DNA of 64,000 nucleotides from Bacteroidota bacterium (GCA_020161355.1 JAIUOF010000003.1:62001-126000); one strand, 5' to 3'; positions 27,250 to 35,657 are shown, numbered from the stretch's first letter. The notes: generated by a model not told the origin, from the letters alone. Numbers and translations: made by a program.

Positions 27250-28791
27250 ATGAACACTAAAGTAGAAATATTGAACCAGAAACTCCGTGAAGCCGAGGTA
27301 GGCGGGGGTTTGAAACGCATTGATTCACAACATCAAAAAGGCAAACTATCTGCCCGTGAGCGTGTTGAATTATTACTTGATGAAGGTACTTTTGAAGAAA
27401 TTGGTGCCCTCGTTACGCACAGAACCAAAGATTTTGACATGGAAAGTCAGATATTCTACGGCGATGGTGTGGTTACCGGATATGGTACTGTCAACGGAAG
27501 ATTGGTATATGTTTTCTCGCAGGACTTTACAGTTTTCGGAGGATCTCTTTCTGAAACTCATGCCGAAAAAATATGCAAAATCATGGATATGGCTATGAAA
27601 ACCGGTGCTCCCGTGATCGGACTAAATGATTCCGGCGGTGCCCGTATCCAGGAAGGTGTGCGTTCATTAGGTGGTTATGCTGACATATTTTACCGAAACG
27701 TAAGAGCCTCAGGCGTAGTACCACAAATCTCAGCTATCATGGGACCGTGTGCCGGTGGTGCAGTGTACTCACCAGCTATGACCGACTTCGTGATTATGGT
27801 AGAAAACACCAGCTATATGTTTGTGACAGGACCAAACGTGGTAAAAACCGTTACAAATGAAGAAGTTAGTTCTGAAGAACTCGGTGGAGCGTTTACACAT
27901 GCTTCCAAATCAGGGGTGACTCACCTTACAGCGGGAAATGACTACGAATGTATCCAGCAAATAAGAACGCTTTTGAGCTTTATGCCTCAAAACTGCGAGG
28001 AAGTACCTGTAAAACAAGACTTTCACCTTCAGGATGAGATTCGTCCGCAATTGGAAACCATCGTTCCGGAAAATCCAAATCAGCCTTACGATATCAGAGA
28101 GGTAATTGCGGGCATTTGTGACGAAGAAAGTTTCCTTGAAGTACATAAAGATTATGCTGATAATATCGTAGTTGGCTTTGCAAGATTAGCTGGCCGCAGT
28201 GTGGGTATTGTAGCCAATCAGCCTATGAGCCTTGCAGGTGTATTGGATATTGAAAGCTCCAAAAAGGGTGCCCGATTTGTAAGATTCTGCGACAGCTTTA
28301 ATATTCCTCTGCTGGTTTTGGTTGATGTGCCGGGCTTCCTTCCAGGCACTGATCAGGAGTGGAAAGGTATCATCACCAATGGTGCAAAACTGCTTTATGC
28401 GTTCAGTGAAGCCTCAGTGCCACGTGTGACTGTGATTACCCGTAAGGCTTATGGTGGTGCTTATGACGTAATGAACTCCAAACACATCGGAGCGGACTTT
28501 AACTTTGCATGGCCGGGTGCCGAAATCGCCGTAATGGGTGCCAAAGGTGCTTCTGAGATTATCTTCAAAAAAGAAATCACTGAAGCGGAAGATCCTGCCG
28601 CAAAACTTCTTGAAAAAGAAGCCGAATATGCCAATTTGTTTGCCAACCCATACACAGCAGCCGAAAGAGGATTTATTGATGAAGTAATTGAGCCAAAATA
28701 TACCCGTAGAAAACTCATCAAAGCTTTCGCCACACTGGAAAACAAAGTGGACCACCGTCCAAGGAAAAAACACGGAAATATTCCGTTATAA
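27250..28791 (+). CDS. Acyl-CoA carboxylase carboxyltransferase (propionyl-CoA carboxylase beta)
   Basis: A 513-residue carboxyltransferase with the two crotonase-like halves of the PccB type. Seen are [19 protein letters not shown] in parts ([13 protein letters not shown]), [26 protein letters not shown] and [13 protein letters not shown] in the N-half, and [24 protein letters not shown] and [11 protein letters not shown] in the C-half. The G-G-A and Y-G-G-A stretches form the oxyanion holes. It transfers CO2 from carboxybiotin to propionyl-CoA. ATG at 27250 lies one base after the mutB stop; a TTG at 27238 in frame is less likely. Last gene of the operon, followed by a hairpin terminator. 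Confidence 0.95.
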   Translation: MNTKVEILNQKLREAEVGGGLKRIDSQHQKGKLSARERVELLLDEGTFEEIGALVTHRTKDFDMESQIFYGDGVVTGYGTVNGRLVYVFSQDFTVFGGSLSETHAEKICKIMDMAMKTGAPVIGLNDSGGARIQEGVRSLGGYADIFYRNVRASGVVPQISAIMGPCAGGAVYSPAMTDFVIMVENTSYMFVTGPNVVKTVTNEEVSSEELGGAFTHASKSGVTHLTAGNDYECIQQIRTLLSFMPQNCEEVPVKQDFHLQDEIRPQLETIVPENPNQPYDIREVIAGICDEESFLEVHKDYADNIVVGFARLAGRSVGIVANQPMSLAGVLDIESSKKGARFVRFCDSFNIPLLVLVDVPGFLPGTDQEWKGIITNGAKLLYAFSEASVPRVTVITRKAYGGAYDVMNSKHIGADFNFAWPGAEIAVMGAKGASEIIFKKEITEAEDPAAKLLEKEAEYANLFANPYTAAERGFIDEVIEPKYTRRKLIKAFATLENKVDHRPRKKHGNIPL

Positions 28792-28809
28792 TTTAATAAA
28801 GGATTGGTT

Positions 28810-28847
28810 AAAAAGAGGTAAGGCCGCAAGACCTTATCTCTTTTTTA
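28810..28847. terminator. Bidirectional intrinsic terminator
   Basis: Stem AGAG-G-TAAGG / CCTTA-T-CTCT around an 8-base loop, with A-rich sequence on the left and a T-run on the right. It lies between the convergent carboxyltransferase and ssb genes and can end both transcripts. Confidence 0.8.
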
Positions 28848-28851
28848 TTGT

Positions 28852-29253
28852 TCAAAAAGGAAGGTCGTCATTCACTGCTGCCGGTACATCTGTATTAGCG
28901 GATTTCACTTCGGCTTTTTCTGATTTCCTGCCGAGCATTTGCATGCTGTTGCCTCTGATTTTTACCACAAATTTTTCGATGCCGTTTGAGTCGGTGTATT
29001 TCTCGGTGCGAAGTTTACCTTCTATATACACACTATCCCCTTTTTGAAGAAACTTCTCCCCTATTTCGGCCAGGTTGTCCCAAAGTTCTATGCGGTGCCA
29101 TTCGGTTTGTTCGACTTTTTCTCCGTTTTTATTTGTATAATTTTCTGATGTAGCAATATTGAAAGTAGCCACTTTTGTGCCGCTAGCGAGGGTTCTGATT
29201 TCAGGATTCGAACCTAGATTTCCGATTAACATTACTTTGTTGAGAGATGCCAT
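28852..29253 (-). CDS. ssb: Single-stranded DNA-binding protein
   Basis: A 133-residue SSB starting MASLNKVMLIGNLGSNPE, the typical first strand of the OB fold. Next come TEWHRIELWDNLAE and GDSVYIEGKLRTEKY, and the protein ends with the acidic tip DDLPF used for partner binding. ATG at 29253 is chosen by homology; the open frame continues upstream to 29304 but adds an unrelated, hydrophobic stretch. It coats single-stranded DNA in replication and repair. It is a single-gene unit. Bacteroidota usually carry one or more ssb copies, so this may be the main or an accessory one. Confidence 0.95.
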   Translation of the reverse strand: MASLNKVMLIGNLGSNPEIRTLASGTKVATFNIATSENYTNKNGEKVEQTEWHRIELWDNLAEIGEKFLQKGDSVYIEGKLRTEKYTDSNGIEKFVVKIRGNSMQMLGRKSEKAEVKSANTDVPAAVNDDLPF

Positions 29254-29472
29254 TTTTTTAAATATTTTAAATGAAAAAATTATTGTTTTACAAAAGCCAA
29301 TCATGAACCGGATTGACTATGCAAAATTGGGACAGCTCAGAATAATGATTCGGTTATTAAACGTTTGTATTCGAATGTAATCGCTTGTTGTCGGATATAT
29401 TACTGATATTTAAACTATTACAGAATTTTATTTGCCAAAAAAAATACCGCAGCAGTGATTGAGGCATTGTTG

Positions 29473-29499
29473 GAGCTCCCACGCTATGGCGTGGAGCGA
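29473..29499. other. Stem-loop downstream of the cation transporter
   Basis: GCTCCCACGC-TATG-GCGTGGAGC forms a nine-pair stem with one bulged base. It is more GC-rich than its surroundings and lies about 40 bases after the transporter's stop on the minus strand. It has no adjoining T-run, so a classic terminator is doubtful; RNA stabilisation or a dispersed palindromic repeat are alternatives. Confidence 0.4.
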
Positions 29500-29536
29500 A
29501 ACCGAAAGCACGGCCGCTGCCCAAATAAATATCAGG

Positions 29537-30175
29537 TCAATGCTGATGACAATGGCAGGCGTGTATCCCTTTGGCTTTTTCGAGCGATTCTTTGCCCTCA
29601 GTGTAAGAAAACCAGGCGATACCCAGAGCTCCGAGGGCGTCGATATACAATACAGGAAACAGGAAGTTGAGCAAACTGCTGCCCAGCAAGACCATAGACA
29701 TATACATGCATACGCGGGCACAGTTGGCATCGGCCACGATGGCGTCGGAATGCAGAGCCTTTCCTACTTCGATCTTCTTTTGGATCAACCACCACATGAT
29801 GCCGATGGAGACAGAAGCCACAAGCACACCGGGAATTGTGCTTTCAGGCTGGTGTTTTTGGTAGATACTGATTGCCGCTGTTATGACCAATAAAATTGCC
29901 AATGCATAAAGGCTGTATCCAGTAATATTTAAGGCTTTTTTCTCAAAATCGCTCTTCTCGCTGGTAGGGTTGGCTGTGATTCTTTTGACCATTACCAAAA
30001 TGCCGATTCCTGAAATCATTTCGATAAAGGAGTCGAGCCCGAAACCAAAAAGGGAAAGTGTCTCATCGGCAAACCCATAAAAAGTACTTACAAGGCCTTC
30101 CAGGATATTATAAATTATTGTAAACCAGGACAAACCCACTGCCCAATGGTAGTATTTTTCTTCCGATTTTTCCAT
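29537..30175 (-). CDS. CDF-like cation transporter with His/Cys tail
   Basis: A 212-residue protein with about five to six membrane helices, from AVGLSWFTIIYNILEGL onwards. SLFGFGLDSFIEMISG resembles the cation-diffusion-facilitator helix carrying metal-binding Asp (FGFGLDS, here the D in LDSFIE), and HSDAIVADANCARVC resembles the second metal site HSDAxxAD. The extreme C-terminus is HACHCHQH, a strong soft-metal ligand cluster. It lacks the cytoplasmic dimer domain of ordinary CDF exporters, a known shorter type. Zinc or another divalent transition metal is the likely substrate. ATG at 30175 gives MEKSEEKYYH; a TTG at 30181 is possible. Confidence 0.8.
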   Translation of the reverse strand: MEKSEEKYYHWAVGLSWFTIIYNILEGLVSTFYGFADETLSLFGFGLDSFIEMISGIGILVMVKRITANPTSEKSDFEKKALNITGYSLYALAILLVITAAISIYQKHQPESTIPGVLVASVSIGIMWWLIQKKIEVGKALHSDAIVADANCARVCMYMSMVLLGSSLLNFLFPVLYIDALGALGIAWFSYTEGKESLEKAKGIHACHCHQH

Positions 30176-30230
30176 ATTCAAATTTAAGCTGAAAACAAGT
30201 GCAACAGGGAATCAAAAAAGAAAAATGTTT

Positions 30231-30238
30231 TAACTTTG
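30231..30238 (+). promoter_or_regulatory. Bacteroidota -7 promoter box next to the start codon
   Basis: TAACTTTG matches TAnnTTTG. The ATG of the zinc-ribbon gene follows only four bases later, so transcription would begin about at the start codon and the mRNA would be leaderless. Confidence 0.5.
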
Positions 30239-30242
30239 TACT

Positions 30243-30476
30243 ATGTCCTGCTCAAAGCGAAAATATAACAGCGAAAATCTTGCGGTAGAGGCTTTGATTG
30301 AAGCCCGCATAAATTTCGACACCAATAGTGCCACTACTGTTTATTTATGTGGTGATTGCGGATATTGGCATTTGACTTCAAGAGGCGACACGCACCCTAA
30401 GCTTAAAGCCGCTCTTGATAGTGGCCAGATAGCGAGACAGAAACTGAGTAATTATTGGGAAAGAAAACTGAGGTAA
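30243..30476 (+). CDS. Small zinc-ribbon-like protein
   Basis: A 77-residue, basic protein. Cys3, then Cys36-x2-Cys39 and His43 in YLCGDCGYWHLTS suggest a one-zinc ribbon. Proteins with this CGxWHLT pattern are widespread in bacteria and phages but have no established function that I know. The stop codon directly abuts the ATG of the exonuclease gene, so the two are almost certainly translated from one message. This suggests a nucleic-acid-related role; that is inference from context and fold only. Confidence 0.75.
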   Translation: MSCSKRKYNSENLAVEALIEARINFDTNSATTVYLCGDCGYWHLTSRGDTHPKLKAALDSGQIARQKLSNYWERKLR

Positions 30477-30986
30477 ATGGAATTTGTAGCCATAGATTTT
30501 GAAACAGCCACCAACAGTCAGGATTCTGCCTGTGCGGTAGGAATCGTCCATGTCAGAAATGAGGAAATAGTTGAAGAGTATTATTCACTTATACAACCAC
30601 CTGACAATCAATACCTTTATTACAATACCAAAGTGCATGGTATCAAGCCAATAGACACTGAAAACGCCCCTACTTTTGCAGAAATATACCCCAAAGTCAA
30701 AGAATTGATGCAAAATAGATTGGTAGTTGCTCATAACGAATCATTTGACCGAAATGTGCTTTTCCAAACTATGGCCAGCCATGGATTAAATTACAGTGAA
30801 CTAAATATTAAGTCAAAATGGGAATGTACAGTGAAGATATTCAGGAAAAAAGGTCATTTTAAGGTCAATTTGGCTGCATGTTGTAAAAGATATGATATTC
30901 CTCTTGATCATCACAATGCCCTTTCAGATGCACGTGCTTGTGCAAAATTGTACCTAATCCATAAGTATCCGCTATTAGTAATGTGA
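30477..30986 (+). CDS. DnaQ-like 3'-5' exonuclease
   Basis: A 169-residue DEDDh exonuclease. Exo I is VAIDFETA with Asp7 and Glu9, Exo II is VAHNESFDRNVL, and Exo III is HHNALSDARACA with the catalytic His and Asp. It is a stand-alone nuclease domain with no polymerase or BRCT part, of the type often annotated as a polymerase III epsilon-like protein. It could act in proofreading, RNA turnover or DNA repair. It is co-transcribed with the preceding zinc-ribbon gene, with no bases between stop and start. Downstream lies the degenerate repeat patch. Confidence 0.9.
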   Translation: MEFVAIDFETATNSQDSACAVGIVHVRNEEIVEEYYSLIQPPDNQYLYYNTKVHGIKPIDTENAPTFAEIYPKVKELMQNRLVVAHNESFDRNVLFQTMASHGLNYSELNIKSKWECTVKIFRKKGHFKVNLAACCKRYDIPLDHHNALSDARACAKLYLIHKYPLLVM

Positions 30987-31252
30987 GGTTCGCATACCGA
31001 GTTTTGGGTGGCGAGTACCGAGTTTATTTTCTCAAATAATAAACAAAATTTCACAGAAACCCCGGCACTTAATTCTCACAGAAAACACAAAAAAAACTCG
31101 CAACCCGGAACTCGCAACCAGCAACCCAGAACTTGTTTTCTCACAGAATTTCACAGAAAGAGCCCGGCACTCTCAACCCGATACTTGTTTTCTAACAGAT
31201 TTCACAAAAAAAAACACGGCACTCGAAACCCGCAACCCGGCACTTACTCTTC
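30987..31252. repeat. Degenerate intergenic tandem repeats
   Basis: Imperfect units of about 50-62 bases, clearest at 31026-31073, 31136-31187 and 31188-31248. Each begins TTTTCT-ACAGA-TTTCACA and continues into a C-rich part with CCCGGCACT and CAACCCG words; between the first two lies a partial unit at 31074-31135 with CGCAACC repeated. The C-rich words contrast with the AT-rich surroundings. The open frame running through this patch into the next gene's antisense strand is not a gene. Confidence 0.7.
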
Positions 31253-32644
31253 TTACTTATTCTTAAAACCCCACCAATTATCTGTAATGAAAGCCGAGGC
31301 GGGCAAGCCAATCGCATTTTTTAAAGAAGCTTCCGCAATATTGTTCCATTCAAACCGGGCAAAAATCGGGTTACTAACTTTAGAACTACTCAAAGTGATG
31401 GTATTGCTTTTGACTCTAACATCAGCTTTAGTGAAATTTCCTGAAAGGTCTGCCACTTCAAAATTATCCTTGCATTTTGCTCCACAATTCAGATCCGGGG
31501 AATCATAATAGAGTATGATACTTCCTTTTTTGGTTTCATAAGTAAGCAGTTTGGGCCCCTGAACAGTGCCTAACTTTATATTGTACAGATTTTTCAAAGC
31601 TACATTGGCCAGCCTGTTGCCAACGTCTTTTTTGTTTTTGGGATGGATGTCATCAATATTTCCAATGTCAGAAATACAAACCATTGCTGTATTTGGCGTA
31701 GTTTCAGCCAATCTCTGAGCATTTCTGAGAGCAACACCTTCTTCCGGCTGCCCATATTTGTAGGGAGCTATTTGTACAAAATAAAAAGGAAGCTCCTCCT
31801 GCCAGGCATTTCTCCAGGAAGCAATCATCGTATTCAACAATTTATCATAATTGGCGGCATTCATCACATTGGCTTCACCCTGATACCATAGAAAACCTTT
31901 CAACTTAAATCCTACCACGGGAGCTATCATTGCATTGTAGATTGAAGCGGTTTTTACCGGTCCCCAGGGCACTTCTTTTAGGCCTATGGCATCTTTGTAC
32001 AAAGTTGGATCAGCTTTTATTGCAGCTTCCGGAGTCCAGGCCTCAGCAGGCGTTCCACCCCATGAGCTATTGATGATTCCTACAGGCACTGAAAGGTCTT
32101 GATGCAGTTTTTTTGCAAAGAAATAACCGATTGCACTGAAATATTTCATGGTTGCGGGGGTGCATACGTCCCATTTGCCACTAAGATTTTGTTGCGGAAA
32201 TGCCGCAGTAGCATGGCTTACACTAAAAAACCTTATTTCAGGAAAATTTGCCTTTTCAATTTCAGCCTGAGCACTATCAATACCTGAGCCGGCACTCCAT
32301 TCCATATTACTTTGACCCGATACCAGCCAAACTTCTCCAATCAGAATATTTTCGAGCTTAATGGTATTGTAGCCCGAAATAATGAGTTCATAAGGTCCAC
32401 CGAAAACCGGAGTTTGAATTTCAATCTCCCACGTACCCATGGGGGTAGTCTTATATTCTACGGTTTGGTCATTCCAGTTATTTGTAAATTTAACGGTTTC
32501 TCCTGATTTTGCCCAACCCCAAAACTTTACCCTAGATTTTTGTTGCAAAACCATATTGGAACCAAAGATTGCAGGAAGGGTGACGTTGGCAAACGAATTA
32601 CTTACAAAAAGAGTAATAAAGGCGAGCGTGAGTTTTATTTTCAT
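31253..32644 (-). CDS. Sialate O-acetylesterase (SASA family)
   Basis: A 463-residue exported esterase; signal peptide about 1-19. An N-terminal beta-sandwich (about 20-100, LPAIFGSNMVLQQ, FWGWAKSGE) precedes the SGNH/GDSL-type domain. The nucleophile Ser112 is in VSGQSNMEW, and a late block ISDIGNIDDIHPKNKKDVG supplies Asp and His (DIHP). SWGGTPAEAW and FLWYQGEANV are further family motifs. It removes acetyl groups from sialic acids or, in many Bacteroidota, from plant or microbial glycans. The NahK-like kinase elsewhere in the window may fit the same glycan-use theme. It lacks a T9SS tail, so periplasmic location is likely. Confidence 0.9.
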   Translation of the reverse strand: MKIKLTLAFITLFVSNSFANVTLPAIFGSNMVLQQKSRVKFWGWAKSGETVKFTNNWNDQTVEYKTTPMGTWEIEIQTPVFGGPYELIISGYNTIKLENILIGEVWLVSGQSNMEWSAGSGIDSAQAEIEKANFPEIRFFSVSHATAAFPQQNLSGKWDVCTPATMKYFSAIGYFFAKKLHQDLSVPVGIINSSWGGTPAEAWTPEAAIKADPTLYKDAIGLKEVPWGPVKTASIYNAMIAPVVGFKLKGFLWYQGEANVMNAANYDKLLNTMIASWRNAWQEELPFYFVQIAPYKYGQPEEGVALRNAQRLAETTPNTAMVCISDIGNIDDIHPKNKKDVGNRLANVALKNLYNIKLGTVQGPKLLTYETKKGSIILYYDSPDLNCGAKCKDNFEVADLSGNFTKADVRVKSNTITLSSSKVSNPIFARFEWNNIAEASLKNAIGLPASAFITDNWWGFKNK

Positions 32645-32751
32645 TAGATTAATATCTTTTCTGAAAGGTCAATAAGGTTTTCTTATGCAAAAATGCTAAA
32701 GGATTAGGAAATAAACTGTATTTTTACCCAAATACTCATTTATTTTTATTT

Positions 32752-33123
32752 ATGTCAAAAAAAATAATTTTTACCGAAAAAGCTCCTGCCGCTATCGGGC
32801 CTTATAGCCAGGCTGTTTTGGCAGGAAATACTTTATACGTTTCAGGCCAGATAGCCCTCGATTTGGCTCCATTGGGAGATATTAAAGCCGAAACCCAAAG
32901 AATAATGGAGAATCTTGGCCATATTTTGGCTGCTGCCGAAATGGATTATTCTCAGGTGGTAAAAGCAAGTATTTTCCTGAAAAATATGGATGACTTTGCC
33001 GTAGTAAATGAGGTTTACGGAAGCTTTTTTACAGAGAACCCTCCTGCAAGAGAAACAGTACAAGTGGCAAAATTACCCAAAGATGTGAATGTAGAAATAT
33101 CAGTAATTGCCGTAAAATTATAA
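32752..33123 (+). CDS. ridA: RidA family reactive intermediate/imine deaminase
   Basis: A 123-residue trimeric Rid protein. It starts KKIIFTEKAPAAIGPYSQAV, split as TEKAPAAIGPYSQAV, with the conserved GPYSQA substrate loop, then LYVSGQIALD, QRIMENLGHILAAA and NPPARETVQVAKLP, including the arginine that binds the carboxylate. It hydrolyses enamine/imine intermediates made by PLP enzymes such as threonine dehydratase. Free-standing, with a hairpin just downstream of the stop. Confidence 0.95.
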   Translation: MSKKIIFTEKAPAAIGPYSQAVLAGNTLYVSGQIALDLAPLGDIKAETQRIMENLGHILAAAEMDYSQVVKASIFLKNMDDFAVVNEVYGSFFTENPPARETVQVAKLPKDVNVEISVIAVKL

Positions 33124-33152
33124 AGCCTGCCGATTGCTCAGCAGGCTTGTTT
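33123..33152 (+). terminator. Intrinsic terminator after ridA
   Basis: Perfect 8-base stem AAGCCTGC / GCAGGCTT with a 10-base loop, then a short GTTTAA tail. It begins within the ridA stop region; the T-run is weak. Confidence 0.65.
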
Positions 33153-33283
33153 AAGGTCAAGATTGATTGTATATTAAGGTTAAATAGATTTTCAAAATTA
33201 TAACATATTCAAGAAAAAATATAATTTTTGAGAAAATATTTGACACTATTTTTTTACTGCTCTAAATATCAAGACATTACAAA

Positions 33284-34204
33284 ATGAAAGACAGGAGACG
33301 ATTTATTAAAAATGCTTTGGGTATGGCAACTTTGGCGAGCTTGGGGAGCACAAAATCTTTATTGGCTCAATCTCCCGATAAGACCAATTTCAAGATGCTT
33401 TATGCCCCTCATTTCGGCATGTTTAAAAACTCAGCCGGGGATGATCTTTTCGACCAGCTGCAATTTATTTCCGAGGTAGGCTTCAGGGCGTTGGAAGACA
33501 ACGGCATGATGGCCAGGCCCGTAGAAACCCAGAAGAAAATAGGTGAAACCATGGCGAAGTTGGGGCTAAAAATGGGCGTTTTTGTGATTGATGGGGGCGA
33601 CAACTGGAAAGTTTCTCTCACAACCGGAAAAGCGGAATATTTGGATAATTTTCTAAAAACTTGCCGTCAGGCAGTGGAAGTGGCCAAGCGTACCAATGCA
33701 AAATGGATGACCGTGGTTCCGGGATTTTTCGAAAGAAAGCTACCAATAGGAATCCAGACTGCCAACGTGGTGGATGCTTACCGCCGTGCTTGCGATATTT
33801 TTGAAAAACATGGCCTCGTGATGGTGATGGAGCCATTGAGCGACACACCTGATTTGTTCCTGAGAAATTCTGACCAATCCTATATGATTTGTAAGGCGGT
33901 AAACAGCCCTTCCTGCAAAATATTGTTTGATATGTGGCACATGCAACGCAACGAAGGCCAGCTGACCAAAAACATGGATTTAGTTTGGGATGAAATCGGT
34001 TATTTTCAAATTGGTGATGAACCGGGCAGAAAGGAGCCAACTACAGGAGAAATTAATTACAAATTCCTTTTCAAGCATATATATGAGGTTTCGAAAGCTA
34101 AAAATCAGGAATTTATCCTGGGAATGGAACACGGAAATATGTTCTCGGGAAAAGACGGCGAACAAAAGTTGATTCAGGCCTATGTAGAATCTGATAAATT
34201 CTGA
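33284..34204 (+). CDS. Tat-exported TIM-barrel protein, hydroxypyruvate isomerase-like
   Basis: A 306-residue sugar phosphate isomerase/epimerase (xylose isomerase-like TIM barrel). The N-terminus MKDRRRFIKNALGMATL has a twin-arginine motif followed by a hydrophobic stretch ending LLAQ, so export by Tat is expected. Family motifs are LMVVMEPLSD-like VMVMEPLSD, ILFDMWHMQRNEG, FQIGDEPGRKEPTTGEINY in parts, and LGMEHG. These give the Glu, Asp, His and Glu metal ligands of Hyi-type enzymes. A lipoprotein phosphatase gene follows after 3 bases, and a joint periplasmic role is possible. Whether hydroxypyruvate is the real substrate is unknown. Confidence 0.88.
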   Translation: MKDRRRFIKNALGMATLASLGSTKSLLAQSPDKTNFKMLYAPHFGMFKNSAGDDLFDQLQFISEVGFRALEDNGMMARPVETQKKIGETMAKLGLKMGVFVIDGGDNWKVSLTTGKAEYLDNFLKTCRQAVEVAKRTNAKWMTVVPGFFERKLPIGIQTANVVDAYRRACDIFEKHGLVMVMEPLSDTPDLFLRNSDQSYMICKAVNSPSCKILFDMWHMQRNEGQLTKNMDLVWDEIGYFQIGDEPGRKEPTTGEINYKFLFKHIYEVSKAKNQEFILGMEHGNMFSGKDGEQKLIQAYVESDKF

Positions 34205-34207
34205 ATT

Positions 34208-34681
34208 ATGAAATATTTAACACTTTTGTTGTTTTTATTTTTAGGCAGTTGCACTACAAACTTTTATGTAGTGCGGCATGCTGAAAAGTCATCTTATCCA
34301 AAAGAAAACCCGGAACTTACAGAAGAGGGAAAAGATAGGGCCGAAAGGCTGAGGGTTATTCTTCTTAAGAAAAAAATTAAAGAGGTGTATTCAACCAACA
34401 CCACCCGTACAATTAATACCGCAAAGCCTTTGACCGAACTAAAAGACTTAAAAATAAAAATTTATGAAGTTAAAAATCAAAATGACCTGATTGTAAACCT
34501 CAAAAAATCAAGAAAAAACACATTGATTGTCGGTCATAGTAATACCCTCCGGCCGATAGTTAATGGTCTGGCAGAAAAAGAAGTTTTGAAAAAAGATCTG
34601 GAAGATATGGAATATAATAAGCTTTTTATCATCAAAAGGAAAGCTTTCGGAAAACCAAAATCTGAAGTAATAGAATATTGA
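34208..34681 (+). CDS. Histidine phosphatase family lipoprotein
   Basis: A 157-residue protein with lipobox LGSC (lipidated Cys15) and a short phosphoglycerate-mutase-like domain. VVRHAEKS carries the nucleophile His24, ELTEEGKDRAERL and YSTNTTRTINTAKPL follow, and VGHSNTLRP holds the second catalytic His. It is small, as in SixA-type phosphatases, but exported and anchored in the envelope. It starts 3 bases after the Tat-exported isomerase-like gene, so both are probably one transcript. The phosphate ester substrate is unknown. Confidence 0.9.
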   Translation: MKYLTLLLFLFLGSCTTNFYVVRHAEKSSYPKENPELTEEGKDRAERLRVILLKKKIKEVYSTNTTRTINTAKPLTELKDLKIKIYEVKNQNDLIVNLKKSRKNTLIVGHSNTLRPIVNGLAEKEVLKKDLEDMEYNKLFIIKRKAFGKPKSEVIEY

Positions 34682-34687
34682 AGAGAT

Positions 34688-35656
34688 TCATTTCCGGACT
34701 GCTCTTGGACTGATCCAAGTACCATGAAATAGGGCATTCAGGTAATATCCAAAAAGATTTTTAGCCAGCAAAATCTGTAATCTTCCTTTGGGTAAGAAAA
34801 ACAAAATCAAACCTAAAAAAGCCAGTAAACTTTTAAAAATCAGATTATTAAGTACCATAACCGTGTGAGATAGTATTTTCTCCACGCCTTTGAAATTGTT
34901 ATTTATATACACATGCTGTGAAATAATGACTTCAGTTTTGGTCAAAGCAGCTGTTTTTATATTCCTTCTGCTGGCACCTCCGTGCTCATGTTTTATAGGA
35001 AAATCACAAAGCATAATCAGTTTTTTGCCCAATTGCCTTACCCTAAGTGAAAGTTCTACATCTTCGGAATACATCCAGTAGTCGGTATTCCATTTTCCGG
35101 CATTCTCAAAGTTTTCTCTGGAAATCATTACCACCGAGCCGGAAATCCATTCAGGATTAACTGCCTGGCAATCACAAGTTTTACAATTAGTTTCAGAAAT
35201 TCTTTTCGAAAAAATCATTTTATAAATAGATCGCTGTATGCCGAATAGCGTCCAAAATGAAGGCAGAATCTTTTGATAAGACGAAGGTTTTTCACTCTGA
35301 ATGCATGAGACAATTCCGGCCTCAGAATCAGTCTGATATACCTTTTCCATTGCTCTGATGGATTCAGCTGTAGCCAAAGTGTCGGGATTTAAAAATAAGA
35401 GTAAATCTCCGGTTGATTTTTCTGTCCCAAAATTACACCCGTGAGCAAAACCATTATTTCCGGAATTTTCCACAAACACTACTTTGGGGAATTCAGCTAA
35501 AAACCCAGGAAGTTTACCATCATTGGAATAATTATCAACGACTATAATTTCCAGCTCAAAATCAGGAAATTGAAATGAAACTAAAGCCTTGAGATTTTGT
35601 CTTAAAACCTGCCAACTTTTATAATTTACGATAATTATGGAGAGCTTTGTGGCCAT
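34688..35656 (-). CDS. Glycosyltransferase family 2
   Basis: A 322-residue inverting GT-A enzyme. It starts KLSIIIVNYKSW, then VVDNYSNDGKL, ENSGNNGFAHGCNFG and LFLNPDTLAT, which holds the acidic residue of the DxD-like site. WISGSVVMISRENFENAG and DYWMYSEDVELSLRVRQLG follow, as in rhamnosyltransferase-type family 2 enzymes. A hydrophobic stretch near the C-terminus (about 272-298) could anchor it to the inner membrane. It is 1 base from the FkbM methyltransferase gene upstream, pointing to a surface polysaccharide role. A CxxCxC cluster (NCKTCDCQ) near residue 158 is an oddity. The stop is 6 bases from the convergent gene's. Confidence 0.9.
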   Translation of the reverse strand: MATKLSIIIVNYKSWQVLRQNLKALVSFQFPDFELEIIVVDNYSNDGKLPGFLAEFPKVVFVENSGNNGFAHGCNFGTEKSTGDLLLFLNPDTLATAESIRAMEKVYQTDSEAGIVSCIQSEKPSSYQKILPSFWTLFGIQRSIYKMIFSKRISETNCKTCDCQAVNPEWISGSVVMISRENFENAGKWNTDYWMYSEDVELSLRVRQLGKKLIMLCDFPIKHEHGGASRRNIKTAALTKTEVIISQHVYINNNFKGVEKILSHTVMVLNNLIFKSLLAFLGLILFFLPKGRLQILLAKNLFGYYLNALFHGTWISPRAVRK

Positions 35657-35657
35657 T

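Noticed and set aside
29200..29225. A tRNA T-arm-like string (GGTTCGAATCC on the minus strand).
   Set aside because: It encodes the SNPEI segment of SSB in frame; no acceptor, D or anticodon arms can be folded around it.
29459..29893. A 144-codon plus-strand frame.
   Set aside because: Mostly antisense to the cation transporter, and its translation shows no protein-like pattern.
31008..31508. A 166-codon plus-strand frame.
   Set aside because: Its first half is the degenerate repeat patch and its second half is antisense to the sialate O-acetylesterase; low-complexity translation.
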